From: Paenibacillus sp. P25
GTDB taxonomy: Bacteria; Bacillota; Bacilli; Paenibacillales; NBRC-103111
Length of the DNA stretch: 64,000 nt
NCBI GenBank assembly: GCA_024704175.1
Contig: CP085629.1
Span: forward strand, 1,736,001-1,800,000
Direction: 5' to 3'
Positions 48,213 to 58,482 of the stretch are shown here, piece after piece (position 1 is the stretch's first letter; each line of letters opens with the position of its first letter). Both the position numbers and the translations under genes were made by a program. The notes under the pieces are model-generated. The model saw only the letters and a program-made list of their open reading frames with translations, did no database searches and was not told the origin of the DNA.

Positions 48213-49931
48213 ATGAAGAAAAAGAAGACGAGGGCGGCGCCGCCGGTGCTGGCTTTGGCGCTGCTCCTTACGGCATGCGGGGGGCAGCAAACGGCATCAA
48301 GCCCGGCGGCGGAAGAGAAGGCCGCGGCAAGCGAGGCTGGCTTAGCCGGTGTGAAGGACGGGTTCATTCCGGCTTCGGACCCGTCGAAGAATCCGGAGAC
48401 GGCCAGAAAACGAACGAATACCTTTATCTCCGGAACCCAGACCCCGGAGGGGATCTTTAACCCTTACTTTTACCAGAACGGCTGGGACGGCAACATCACC
48501 AGCGTCATTTTTGCCTCTCTGGTGACCAAGGACGAGACGGGCAAGCCGGTACCCGAGCTGGCGGAACAATGGGATACTTCAGCGGATCAATTAACGTACA
48601 CCTTCCACCTCAGACCGAATCTGAAGTTCAGCGACGGCTCGCCGCTTACGGCCGAGGACGTGGCTTTTACGCTGACGCTGCTCCATGATCCGGCCTATGA
48701 CGGAAGAGTGGATATCGCTCAGGCGAACATTAAGGGAGGCAAGGCCTATAAAGAAGGGAAGGCGGATCGCGTGGAAGGCATTCAGGTGGTCGATCCGCTG
48801 ACGCTTAAGGTCGCGACCGAGAAGGTCAGTACCCTGGCGCTCCCGCTGATCGGCGGGGAGGTTCTTTCCAAAGCGTATCACGGCAAAGACTACAAGCAGG
48901 GCAACCTCGATTATATCCGAACGCTTCATGACAAGCCTCTCGGAGCCGGACCTTACAAGTTCGAAAAATTCGTTAAGGGCCAGGAAGTGCGGTTTACGGC
49001 CAACCCGAATTATTACGCAGGCAAACCAGCGGTGGAGAATTTCATTTTTAAAATCACGAACAACGATACGAACTTCCAGTTCATCAAAGTGGGGAGACGG
49101 ATTACGACCGGTTTACGGCGAATCGAGACAATTTCGACCAGCTGAAAGCGCTGGGATTTGTCAACATTAACACGTTTACGGCTACATCCTACGTTTATCT
49201 CGATTTTAACAGCAGCAGTCCGTTCTTGAAGGACAAGAGGGTAAGGCAGGCGCTGTATTACGGGCTCGACCGCCAGAAGTTTACGGATATTCTGTATCAG
49301 GGCTTCGGCGAAGTCGCCAATGTTCCCGTATCTCCAGCCTCCTGGGCCTATACGAAGGACGTAACCCCCTATCCGTTCGATCCGCAAAAAGCGAAGCAGC
49401 TGCTGGATGAAGCAGGCTGGAAGGCAGGTCCGGACGGCATCCGGGAGAAGGACGGGAAGAAGCTGAAGCTTCAGTATTTGGGCCGCAAAGGGTATAACAT
49501 CGACGATGTGCTCATTCCTCTGGCGAAGGAAAATCTCAAGGATATCGGGATTGCGGTGGAAGCGGAAATCCTGGACTTTAATGGCCTTGCTGGCCAAACG
49601 GAAGAAGGGCGATTTCGACGTCGCATCGTTCACTTCGACCAACTTCTCGGACCCGTACGACGGCGTGAAGAGCTTCCATAGCAAATATAATGTCAGCGGC
49701 TATTCGAATCCGAAGGCGGATCAGCTGATCGATCGGAGTACGGAGACGCTGGATGTAAACAAACGAATTCCGATCTACTACGAGCTGTTCAAAGAGCTGA
49801 AGGACGATCCTCCGGTTCTGCTCTTGTCGTATTTGAAAATATTATCGGCACATAATGCCCGGATTCAAGGCATTTCACCCGACCCGGTGTCGATTCTGAA
49901 CCGATCGATTCCGAAGCTGAAGATCCAGTAA
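48213..49931 (+). CDS. Dipeptide/oligopeptide-type ABC substrate-binding lipoprotein (two frameshifts)
   Basis: Family-5 binding protein (DppE/OppA/NikA group), about 572 residues. The lipobox is LLLTACGG with Cys22. Typical segments are LAEQWDTSADQLTYTFHLR, GAGPYKFEKF, VRQALYYGLDRQ and DVTPYPFDPQKAKQLLDEAGW. Shifts near 49093 (GGGG for GGGGG) and 49583 (an extra G in AATGGCC) split it into three parts. First gene of a long operon with permeases and two ATPases. The ligand could be peptides, nickel chelates or glycosides; sequence does not decide. Confidence 0.85.
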
Positions 49932-50008
49932 TCGCCGCGCGGCGGCAGAGTTCCTTAGGGGGCTGTAACTCCCGTCTGTTGTCGTCTTGAAAGGAGGGAA
50001 AAGGCAAT

Positions 50009-50963
50009 ATGCGGGGGTACATGGTGAAAAGGTCGCTGCATTTGATTCCAACGCTGTTCGGCGCGTCGATCGTCATTTTCTTCATCTTCGCGCTGGCTCC
50101 CGGCGACTACATCGATTCCGATGTGAACTTGACCCCGGAGCGGGCGGCTGAACTAAAAGCCCTCTTCGGCTTGGATAAACCGGTGCTGGAGCGTTACTTG
50201 ATCTGGCTGTGCAATGCACTGCGCGGCGATTTGGGGTACTCGCTCCAGTACCAGCGACCGGTGATGGCGGTGCTCAAGGAGTACATGCTCAACTCGTTCC
50301 TAATCGCAAGCGTGTCGCTCATCTTGACCTGGATCATCGCCGTGCTGGTCGGCGTCTTCTCCGCCACGCGGCAGTACTCCTGGTACGATTCGCTCATTAC
50401 ACTTGCCGTCTTCGGCGCGATGTCGTTCCCCTCATTCTTCATCGGGCTCTTGATGATCAAATGGTTCGCGGTCGATCTGGGCTGGTCGCCGATCGGCGGC
50501 CTGCAGGATACGGGAAGTCAGTCCACCGGCTTCGCTTATTTGGCCGAGGTGGCGCGGCATATGGTGCTCCCCGTCACGGTGCTCACCATGCTCAGCGTCG
50601 GGTCACTGACAAGACATTTTCGGGCCAATATGATCGATGTCATTAAGCAGGATTTCGTCCGGACAGCGAGAGCCAAGGGGCTGAAGGAAAAGACTGTCGT
50701 ATACAAGCACGCCCTGCGCAATGCGCTGCTGCCGGCTATTACGTTGCTGGGGCTGGAGCCGCCGGGACTCTTTTCCGGGGCGATCATTACGGAACGCATC
50801 TTTACTTGGCCGGGGTCGGTTATATTCATATGGAAGCTATTACGAACCGGGACTATACGATCCTCATGGGATTTACGATGTTTCTGGCGCGCTGACGGTG
50901 GTCGGGAATCTGCTGGCCGATTGGCTGTACGCGGCGGCCGATCCCCGCATTCGTTTACATTAG
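50009..50963 (+). CDS. ABC transporter permease, DppB/OppB type (two frameshifts)
   Basis: Inner permease of the importer, about 318 residues with six helices. It has the family start KRSLHLIPTLFGASIVIF, the LSLQYQRPV-like GDLGYSLQYQ segment and the cytoplasmic loop TARAKGLKEKTVVYKHALRNALLP that contacts the ATPases. Two bases are missing: a G near 50813 (CCGGGGTCGG) and a T near 50893 (GCGCGCTGAC); repaired, the end reads LLADWLYAAADPRIRLH at 50963. An unshifted frame runs on into the next gene and is not real. Confidence 0.85.
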
Positions 50964-50975
50964 GAGGCGTTCATC

Positions 50976-51912
50976 ATGGCGCTGAAGCACGAAGAGGTGC
51001 TGAATGCCGGAGTAAAGCTAGGAGGGCTCGCGAACCGCCGCCGCTTCCAGGTCTCCATGGAGTACGGCATACCGGCGTATCCGGAAAAATAAACTGGCCT
51101 TGTCCGGGCTGGTGTTTCTGCTGGCGATGGTGCTGTTTTGCTTTATCGGGCCGCTCTTCTCCGGCCATACGACCGACAGGGTGACGGTATCGCTTATCAA
51201 TAAGCCGCCCGGCGCTGCGCACTGGCTCGGAACCGATAACCTGGGCCGGGACGTGCTGGCAAGGCTGATGCAGGCGGGCCGCATTTCGCTGCTGGTGGGA
51301 CTCGTCTCGATGGTGCTGTCCATCGTCATCGGATCGGTGCTGGGGACACTGGCGGGATTTTACCGCGGATTCGTCGATCATCTGGTGATGCGTACCGCCG
51401 ATATTCTGTTGACCGTGCCGGAAATCCCGATTCTGATCATCATCGGCGCCATTCTGTCGGATCTGAAAGTGCCGTCGGAGTACCGGATCTACTTCGTCAT
51501 GCTGCTGATCAGTCTCATGGCGTGGCCGCAGTTGGCCCGGCTCGTGCGCAGCCAGATTTTATCGTTCCGTGAGCGGCCGTTCATGCTGGCGGCCGAAGCG
51601 CTCGGTCTTCGCGACCGGCGCAAATTGTACCATTTGATGCTGAACGCCGTGCCGGTCATTATCGTCGTGGCGACGCTCACCGTAGCGAGAGCCATCCTCA
51701 GCGAATCGGTGCTGAGCTACCTGGGGCTGGGCGTCGTACCGCCGACTCCGTCGTGGGGCAATATGATGGCGTCGGCCAATTCCCTGATCGATTTCCAGAC
51801 GAGGCCGTGGCTGTGGATTCCGCCCGGTACGGCGATTTTCCTCACGGTGATCTCCATTAATTTGCTCGGCGACGGCCTCCGTGATGCACTCGATCCGAGA
51901 ACGAAGAGGTAG
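50976..51912 (+). CDS. ABC transporter permease, DppC/OppC type (one frameshift)
   Basis: Second permease, about 312 residues. N-terminal cytoplasmic tail (about 40 residues) then FLLAMVLFCFIGPLF, the LGTDNLGRDVLAR motif, EALGLRDRRKLYHLMLNAVP (ATPase-contact loop) and LLGDGLRDALDP at the end. One extra C near 51075 (ATACCGGCG) breaks the tail. AGGAGG precedes ATG 50976, 12 bases after the DppB stop. Confidence 0.86.
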
Positions 51913-51916
51913 GGTG

Positions 51917-52925
51917 ATGGATTTGACCCGCAAGGTATTGGCGGAATTTAAGGATTTGCATACGTATTTTCATACGGAGGAGGGGATTGTCCAATCGGTT
52001 AGCGGCGTAAGCTTCCGCATTCATGAAGGAGAGACGGTGGCGCTTGTCGGCGAATCCGGTCGCGGCAAGAGCGTGACGGCCCTGTCCATGATGGGACTCA
52101 TCGAGCAGCCTCCGGGCAAAATTATGGGCGGAAGCATCCTGTTCGAGAACGAAGATTTGCTTCAGGCGAACCGCAAAACGATTCACCGACTGCGGGGCCG
52201 GAACCTCTCGATGATTTTCCAGGAGCCGATGTCGTCCTTGAACCCGGTGCTGACGATCGGCGAACAACTGGCGGAGCCGCTCATCGAGCATTTGCATCTA
52301 AGCAAAAAAGCGGCCCGCGCCCGGGCGGTCGAGCTGATCGAGCGGGTCGGTATTCCCCGGCCCGAAGCGATTGCCGCCGCCTACCCGCATGAGCTGAGCG
52401 GAGGCATGCTGCAGCGCATCATGATCGCTATCGCGCTAAGCTGCGATCCGAAGTCGCTGATCGCCGACGAGCCGACGACGGCGCTGGATGTGACGATTCA
52501 GGCGCAAATCCTGGATTTGCTGCGGGAAATGAAGGAGGAGCGGGGATGTCTATGCTGCTGATCACCCATGATCTCGGTGTGGTGGCGGAGATGGCCGATT
52601 ATGTCGTCGTCATGTACTGCGGCAAGGTCATTGAGGAAGCGCCGGTGCTCTCCCTTTTCCGGAATCCGAAGCATCCGTATACGCAGGGGCTCCTGAAATC
52701 AAGGCTCGTGATCGGGCGGAGAGCGGAGCGTCTCTATTCCATCCCGGGGCAGGTGCCGAGTCCCGTCGGTCTGGGCGATGCATGCCATTTCAGTGACCGG
52801 TGCGGGCACTGTATGGATATTTGCCGGTCGAAGCGGCCCCACTGAGGGCCGGGGAGGATCATCGGGTCGCGTGCTGGCTGTATGAGGAGGAGGGACGTCT
52901 TGGCGGAAGAGCTCTTACAGGTTAA
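51917..52925 (+). CDS. ABC transporter ATP-binding protein, DppD/OppD type (two frameshifts)
   Basis: ATPase of the importer, about 335 residues. Walker A reads GESGRGKS (Arg instead of the usual Ser/Cys at the fourth position), the signature is LSGGMLQR, Walker B LIADEPT, and the C-terminal Cys cluster ([20 protein letters not shown]) is the oligopeptide-specific region that may hold an iron-sulfur cluster. Lost bases near 52545 (GGGG for GGGGG) and 52840 (CCCC for CCCCC) split it; repaired, it ends at 52925 and overlaps the next ATPase start by 26 bases. Confidence 0.84.
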
Positions 52926-53866
52926 AGGATTAAAGAAATATTTCCCTATCCATCAGGGCGTCTTCGGCCGAAAAAGCGGCGATGTCAAAGCCGTCGACGG
53001 AGTCGATCTCTCCATTCGGCGCGGGGAAACGTTCGGTCTGGTCGGGGAATCGGGCAGCGGCAAAAGCACGATCGGCCGTACGCTGCTGCGCCTGTCGGAT
53101 AAGACGGAAGGGCAGGTGACGTTTGACGGCACCGATCTGTTCGCATTATCCGTGAAGGAGCGCGCGGCACATCCGCCCGCGGATGCAGATGGTGTTCCAG
53201 GATCCGTACGGCTCCTTGAACCCGCGCATCCGTATTGGCGATGCCATCGGCGAGGCGCTGCTCGATCACGGGATTGCCTCCAAAGCGGAGGTGCGGGAGC
53301 GGGTGCTCGAGGTGTTGTCGCTGTGCGGACTTGCGCCGTATCATTACGACCGCTTTCCGCATGAATTCTCGGGTGGCCAGCGGCGGCGGATCGGAATCGC
53401 CAGAGCCATTGTCCTGAACCCGGAATTCATTGTGGCCGATGAGCCGGTCTCCGCTTTGGACGTGTCCATCCAGGCACAGATTATCAACCTGCTGCGCGAT
53501 CTGCAGGAACGCAGCGGCCTGACTTACTTGTTCATTTCGCACGATTTAAGCATTGTAGAGCATTTATGCTCCAGAATCGGGGTGCTCTATTTGGGCTCGC
53601 TTGTGGAACTCGCGGATCGGGACGATCTGTTCCTGCGTCCCCAGCATCCTTATACGAAGGCGTCGCTGTCTGCGGTACCGATACCTGACCCGGCGGTCAA
53701 ACGGGAACGGATTGTCTTAAAAGGTGATATCCCTAGTCCGGCGAACCCGCCGAAGGGCTGCAAATTTCATACGAGATGCCCGGTAGCCGCCGAGATTTGC
53801 CGGGAGCAAGCGCCATCGTTCCGAGATCTGGGTGGGGGACATTTTGCCGCCTGCCATCTTGTTTGA
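52900..53866 (+). CDS. ABC transporter ATP-binding protein, DppF/OppF type (one frameshift)
   Basis: Second ATPase, about 322 residues. Walker [11 protein letters not shown]-loop [13 protein letters not shown], signature [10 protein letters not shown], Walker [13 protein letters not shown] and a Cys-rich end ([17 protein letters not shown]). TTG 52900 is chosen since AGGAGGAGGG lies four bases upstream; an ATG at 52882 is less likely. The frame shifts near 53167 (GCGGCACATCCGC). Same operon as the permeases. Confidence 0.85.
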
Positions 53867-53903
53867 AACATCATTGAAAGCTTAGAAGGGTAGGTGGGAA
53901 TCC

Positions 53904-54446
53904 ATGCCGAGGCCGAAACTGCCGCGACCCGTTGGTATCCGCATTGAAATCGCCAAAGCCGGCGGGCTGACCGATAACGAGTTGATCAGCTTGATCCAAA
54001 GGGGGGACTATTCCGCTCTGCGGCAAGCCGGTCCCGACCAGCTGTCCTGGGATATCCTGAAGGAATACGCCGAGGAGAACGGAACCGCGCTCGAACAGGC
54101 GATTCGGGAAGGTTATACCTTTTCCTTTCTGACCGTCCGCGGCCTGATCCATTACTTGCTTTACCGGTTTGGCCTGAAGCAGCAGCAGGATTTTCAAGTG
54201 ACCGAAGGCGCCTTGGATGGAGTCGCTTTGACGGGCGCGGAGGTCGCCGATCTCCGGTCTACCGTTCCCGCGTTCTGGCATTTAACAGAAATCGGCACAG
54301 CGCATGGGTCAAAGCCGGATTCGAGTCCACCGGGCGGGAACGAATCGAAGGTCTTCCGGATTGAGCGGCTGAACTATCATTCGATCCCCTTAGGGGAGGT
54401 GAGACCGGATAACCGGGAGCCGGCGACATCTACGCTGAAGGCATGA
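53904..54446 (+). CDS. Uncharacterised protein in Dpp/Opp-type operon
   Basis: I do not recognise this intact 180-residue protein. It is soluble, without signal peptide or membrane helix. The N-terminus is Pro-rich (MPRPKLPRPVG); GGLTDNELISLIQRGDYSAL and a helical middle (WDILKEYAEENGTALEQAIREGY) follow, and the last ~50 residues look disordered, rich in Pro, Ser and Gly. GGTAGGTGGG precedes the start. Position between the importer ATPase (37-base gap) and OsmC (41-base gap) suggests a role with the imported compound or in thiol/peroxide handling. Confidence 0.7.
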   Translation: MPRPKLPRPVGIRIEIAKAGGLTDNELISLIQRGDYSALRQAGPDQLSWDILKEYAEENGTALEQAIREGYTFSFLTVRGLIHYLLYRFGLKQQQDFQVTEGALDGVALTGAEVADLRSTVPAFWHLTEIGTAHGSKPDSSPPGGNESKVFRIERLNYHSIPLGEVRPDNREPATSTLKA

Positions 54447-54487
54447 ATTCAAGTAAATATATCTTCTACTTAGGAGCGTGTGAACGA

Positions 54488-55042
54488 ATGAGTACTTTGA
54501 ATGAATATTTGCTGCAAAAGCGGGAAGCCTCGATCGCCAGACGGGAAAAGGCACTGAATACGCCGAATCTGGAACCCCACCGCTTCGGTGCGAAGGTACG
54601 GGCCAAAGGACGGAGCGGGGTGCGGGAAATCCGCATCCGCGATTTTCAAATCATCAGCGACAGCCCGGCGGATTTCGCCGGCTACGATCTCGGTCCGAGC
54701 TCGCCGGAGCTGCAGCTCGGTGTTCTGGGCAGCTGCATCACCCACATCACCTTGATTCAAGCGGCGGAGCGCGGGGTGAAGCTGGACTCGCTCGAAGTCG
54801 AAGTTACGGGGCAGCAGCATCCGCTGGCCGGCAGACCGGGATACGAGGACATTCCGATCTATCCGCACAATATCCAGTACAAGCTGCATATCGTCTCACC
54901 GGAACCGGCGCAAACCATCGCCGAACTGCACGAGGCGGTGGAGAAGGTGTGCCCGGTCCTGAATCTGCTCGCAAATCCGCAGATCATCATTGGTGAAGTC
55001 ATTCACACGAGCCCTGAGGTAAAGCAGGAGCAAGAAGCGTAG
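54488..55042 (+). CDS. OsmC-family peroxide-reducing protein
   Basis: Intact 184-residue OsmC-like protein with two reactive Cys: in VLGSCITHITL and in EKVCPVLNLL, the pair that reduces organic hydroperoxides in OsmC/Ohr enzymes. An N-terminal helical extension of about 40 residues (LQKREASIARREKAL) precedes the core. Start ATG 54488 follows TAGGAG. It is the last gene of the importer operon and is followed by a perfect terminator, so it is probably made together with the transporter. Confidence 0.85.
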   Translation: MSTLNEYLLQKREASIARREKALNTPNLEPHRFGAKVRAKGRSGVREIRIRDFQIISDSPADFAGYDLGPSSPELQLGVLGSCITHITLIQAAERGVKLDSLEVEVTGQQHPLAGRPGYEDIPIYPHNIQYKLHIVSPEPAQTIAELHEAVEKVCPVLNLLANPQIIIGEVIHTSPEVKQEQEA

Positions 55043-55051
55043 TCCGCTGAA

Positions 55052-55095
55052 TAAAAAGCATGCCGAACCTTCTGCAGGTCACGGCATGCTTTTTA
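55052..55095 (+). terminator. Rho-independent terminator of importer operon
   Basis: TAAAAAGCATGCCG (55052-55065) and CGGCATGCTTTTTA (55082-55095): perfect 14-base stem ending in T tract. Confidence 0.9.
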
Positions 55096-55156
55096 ACGAT
55101 TTGCTCATTTTACATCGTGAAAGGCAGGTCATTCCACAGAAGTTAAATTTAGACTA

Positions 55157-55185
55157 TTGTGTGTAACGGAAATATCCGGTACGAT
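55157..55185 (+). promoter_or_regulatory. Promoter of Spo0E-like gene
   Basis: TTGTGT (55157-55162), 17-base spacer, TACGAT (55180-55185), 45 bases before the GTG start. Each hexamer matches four of six consensus positions. Confidence 0.5.
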
Positions 55186-55229
55186 AGGCTTGTCTAACAG
55201 TAGGGACTACTTACCAAGGGGTGTAACCG

Positions 55230-55412
55230 GTGGCTGACCTGCAGGAACGAATAGAGCACTTACGATCGGAACTGGTAAGAATGGTTGAGAATGCGGGGAA
55301 CTTTGTTGACGTCAGAGTGGTTTCACTTAGCCAGGAGCTCGACCAAGCTCTATTGGAATTTGAATTTATGCTGAAAGAAGTTCAGGCTAAGAAGCGTTAT
55401 GTAGTTTCTTGA
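55230..55412 (+). CDS. Spo0E-like aspartyl-phosphate phosphatase
   Basis: Intact 60-residue helical hairpin protein. SLSQELDQAL contains the SQELD signature of Spo0E/YisI/YnzD phosphatases, which remove phosphate from Spo0A and so delay sporulation. A GTG start follows AAGGGGTG. Single gene with its own promoter; its 3' end overlaps the convergent small gene by 26 bases. Confidence 0.87.
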   Translation: MADLQERIEHLRSELVRMVENAGNFVDVRVVSLSQELDQALLEFEFMLKEVQAKKRYVVS

Positions 55413-55548
55413 TCAGTCGCTGACCGCAGAACCCGGCGTGATGAATAACCCCGCTAAAGTTAAAAAATCCCGATTGAAACACGACCTCGTTCAAATAAGA
55501 TTCTTTTGCATGCAGCTGGTGGCACTCAATGCAGTAATACATTGCCAT
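55387..55548 (-). CDS. Small Cys/His-rich protein, unrecognised
   Basis: A 53-residue frame beginning MAMYYCIECHQLHAKESY. It contains CIEC plus HH and a third Cys near the end (HHAGFCGQR), a plausible zinc-binding set. Evidence that it is a gene: AAAGGGG nine bases before the ATG, and a very good promoter (TTTACA, 18 bases, TATAAT) 50-85 bases upstream with a cre-like site just after the -10. The two neighbouring in-frame ATG (codons 1 and 3) are both possible starts. I know no family for it. It overlaps the end of the Spo0E-like gene on the other strand. Confidence 0.6.
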   Translation of the reverse strand: MAMYYCIECHQLHAKESYLNEVVFQSGFFNFSGVIHHAGFCGQRLIKKLHNAS

Positions 55549-55586
55549 AGGATACTTCCCCTTTCATAGAGAACTTTCATAGAGAA

Positions 55587-55601
55587 ATGTAACCGCTTCC
55601 C
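55587..55601 (-). promoter_or_regulatory. cre-like site after promoter of small Cys-rich gene
   Basis: Plus strand ATGTAACCGCTTCCC; TGTAACCGCTT fits the CcpA core, the last positions are weaker. It begins right after the -10 box of the small gene. Confidence 0.45.
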
Positions 55602-55602
55602 T

Positions 55603-55632
55603 ATTATAGTCCAATTGGTTTCGAGATGTAAA
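55603..55632 (-). promoter_or_regulatory. Promoter of small Cys-rich gene
   Basis: Minus strand: TTTACA (55627-55632), 18-base spacer, TATAAT (55603-55608). Confidence 0.7.
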
Positions 55633-55685
55633 TAGTAAAACTTATAATTTACTTTGTAAAGTGCATGAACAAAGAAGGGGCCCGG

Positions 55686-57474
55686 TCATAAGGATTCCCC
55701 TCCGATCGGAACGGTGAAGTAGACGGCTGTCCCGTGCCCGTGCTTGCTCCGGATCGTCATTCCGAACGAATCGCCGTAGAGCAGCTTTAGTCTTTTATTG
55801 GTATTGTATAGTCCGATATGGTCTGTGTCGCTCATATCCCGCTCCAGCCGTTCTCTGATTTGCCGGAGCCGCTCTTTCCCGATGCCGATGCCGTTATCGA
55901 TCACGGCGAAATAGAGAAGTCCGCCGTTCTGCGAGATCTTCACTTTGATCCGGCAGGCGCCATCTTTCTCCTTGATGCCGTGGTAGATGCTGTTCTCGAT
56001 CAGCGGCTCGCAGCACCAGCTTCGGCACAGGGTATTTCTTCACCTCGTCCTCATATTCCCAGATGACATCGAATTTTTCCTGATACCGGACCTTCTGGAT
56101 GTCAATATAGCTTAATGTGTACGCGATTTCCTTCTGAAGAAGGACCGGCTTGTTATGCCCTTCGAGGGAATAGCGCAGAATCGCGGCCAAATTCTCCACC
56201 ATTTTATTCAGCTTCCCGGGTTTACCGGTGAGACTGGCGATCTGCCAATTGATCGTTTCAAGCGTATTGTACAGAAAATGCGGATTGAGTTGCGACTGCA
56301 GGGCGACAAGCTCCATTGCCTGAGCTTTATATTTTCGTTCGGACAGCTGAATGGACAAATAATTGTGTTCGATAAAATTGTTCAGGATCCGGTGGATGAT
56401 GTAGCTGTATACGTCTTTGATACGGGAGGGCAGCGGAGGCAGGGGCTTGCCATTCTCGGCCGATTCCAGAATCGTCACGATCGATTTCACGTCCCGGTAA
56501 TTTTTCCGGGTCAAATAGTATGTCAGTCCGCTGCCCAGCAGGAAGGAGAATAGGAGCAGCAGTCCGCTGGTCAGATTCAAATCGTCCGGAACCTGGTAGA
56601 GCGACGATTTGGGTGCGATCGACAGGTAGGTCCAGCCGTATTTGTCCGAGTTCAGCTTGGACACGATGTAGGAGCGGCCCTTCAGATTCGTCTCGTAGAA
56701 CGAACGCGGCTCGGCCACGAGTTCATTCCAGTTCAAATCGTCCCAGTAGGACGGTTTTTTATTTTTAAACATTACCTCGCCGCCGGGACCGAGAATGATG
56801 AGCGTCTGGTCCTGCAGCGTGGACAAATTGGACAGGTGGTATTCGATATATTTGACGTCGACATTCAGCACAATAAGACCGTCCCCCTGGTCGCGGGACA
56901 GCTTGCGGTACAGGCTGATCAGCTCGACGGCGGAGTTTTCAAAGTTATACTTCCCCACGATGCGGTTCTCCGTCCAGACCAGTTGTTCGTCATGCAGGTG
57001 CTTGTTGTAGCTGTCGAACCAGGCTTTATCGTAAAATTCGCCGACATCGATCAATCCGCCGGAGGTCGTGGAAAGAAACCGGTTCTTGTCGTTGTTCAGG
57101 TACACATAGACGGAATCGATGTACGGCATGGCCATCGCGGGCGCATCGATCAAATTTTTGATCGTAGCCAGCACCTTGTAGTCCTCAAGCTCGAGCGACG
57201 GCTTCAGCATGAGGCTTTTCAAATTGGCGAACTCGATCGCATTGGCCATGAAGTGCAGGTTCAGCGAGTCCAGCTCGTTGAAGATCAGCTCGATATTTTC
57301 CTTGGTTTGCTTCAGCATATTGGCCGTGTTGTGATTGATTTCTTCCGTCACATACCGCTGGATAATGACCGTAGACAGGGTACCCAGAATGAGAATAGGC
57401 ACCAGCATCGGGATCAGGAAGGTGAACAAATTTTTCAGAAAAAAGGCGTGGTAGGTTTTCATCCGGCTCATCAC
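55686..57474 (-). CDS. YesM-type sensor histidine kinase (one frameshift)
   Basis: Membrane sensor kinase of about 596 residues. Helix 1 at ~residues 14-38 (LFTFLIPMLVPILILGTL), extracellular sensor domain to ~300, helix 2 (GLLLLFSFLLGSGLTYYL), phospho-His in LNPHFLYNTLETINW, then ATPase motifs PLIENSIYHG, DNGIGIG and GLYNTNKRL. An extra coding-strand G near 56010 (CTGCGAGCC for CTGCAGCC) breaks the frame inside the ATPase domain. It follows its response regulator by 18 bases. The pair is divergent from the mannonate-dehydratase-like/importer operon, its likely target. Confidence 0.86.
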
Positions 57475-57492
57475 GTTCCTTAAGTCCCCAAT

Positions 57493-58212
57493 TTATGCGT
57501 TTCTGAACTCGCGCGGGCTTTTGCCGAAATATTTTTTGAAGGTGCGGGTGAAGTTCTTGGGATTGCTGTACCCGATCATTTCGCTGATTTCGTAGGTTTT
57601 ATAATCGATTTCCTTCAGGAACTGCGCCGCCTTCTGCATCTTGACGGAAATGACGTAATCCGAGAAGTTCTCTCCGGTCTTCTGCTTGAAATATTTGCTG
57701 ATATAATAAGGGCTCATGTGAACGAGCTCCGCCGCATCCTCGAGGGCAGCGTCCCGGTAGCACTCCTGCACGTAATTCTTGATCACCGCGATCACTTTGT
57801 CGGAGACGCTTTCTTCTCCGGGAGCCTTCTTCCTTTCCCGGTTCAGTTCCTCTTTGATCCCCATGAAAATATGATACAAATCCTCGTAATTTGTAGGTTT
57901 GACGATATAATTTTTGACCCCGTAGATCAGCGCCTGCTGGGCGAATTCGAAATCCTTGTATCCGCTTAAGAAAATCACTTTCACCGGGGAGTTCCGGCTG
58001 TACAGCTCACGGGCGACTTCAATTCCCGTCATTCGGGGCATCCGGATATCGCAGAGAAGGACATCCACCTCGTGCGTTTCCGTGTATTCGATCACCTGCG
58101 GCCCGTTCTCCGCTTGACTTACGACTTCGAAGCCGACATCACTCCATGGAAAATAATTGCTGAGGCCGTTCCGGATCTCATATTCGTCATCGGCGATAAG
58201 GAGCTTATACAT
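57493..58212 (-). CDS. YesN-type response regulator with AraC domain
   Basis: Intact 239-residue regulator. Receiver domain (~1-120) with ADDEY and Asp54 in VLLCDIRMPRM, Lys104 in YIVKPTNY; C-terminal AraC domain (LEDAAELVHMSPYYISKYF and TYEISEMIGYSNPKNFTRTF). It is shorter than the other two YesN proteins because it lacks their middle region. First gene of the operon with the kinase and divergent from the importer operon at 58520, from which it is separated by 307 bases. Confidence 0.9.
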   Translation of the reverse strand: MYKLLIADDEYEIRNGLSNYFPWSDVGFEVVSQAENGPQVIEYTETHEVDVLLCDIRMPRMTGIEVARELYSRNSPVKVIFLSGYKDFEFAQQALIYGVKNYIVKPTNYEDLYHIFMGIKEELNRERKKAPGEESVSDKVIAVIKNYVQECYRDAALEDAAELVHMSPYYISKYFKQKTGENFSDYVISVKMQKAAQFLKEIDYKTYEISEMIGYSNPKNFTRTFKKYFGKSPREFRNA

Positions 58213-58482
58213 GGGGACCCGCCTCTCTATAGGAAATGGGATTGCCCGTACCGGAAACCTTCGTCCCGGAATTCAGGACAACGCTTTCATACAGGCTTAT
58301 TATAGCATCGATTGTCCTGTAACGTACCCTGATTTGCTCAAAACCGCATGGATTGATTCCATTTTGACAAGAGATGATACTTCTGAGGCCAGTGCGGTCT
58401 TAAGGAGCCAAGAAATGATACCTATTGCTGAATGAACCGCCTTTTCTTTCCCGGGGCATCTTTTATAATCAAGATATCAGGC
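58213..58482. other. Divergent intergenic region of third two-component system
   Basis: Contains a minus-strand TATAAT (58299-58304) for the response regulator and a plus-strand TATAAT (58464-58469) for the mannonate-dehydratase-like operon; neither has a convincing -35, as expected for promoters that need an activator. No gene is seen. AraC-type binding sites probably lie here but I could not identify them. Confidence 0.5.

Noticed and set aside
50822..51184. Apparent fusion of the DppB-type permease frame into the next gene
   Set aside because: It is out-of-frame read-through after the lost G near 50813; the proper DppB ending exists at 50963 in another frame.
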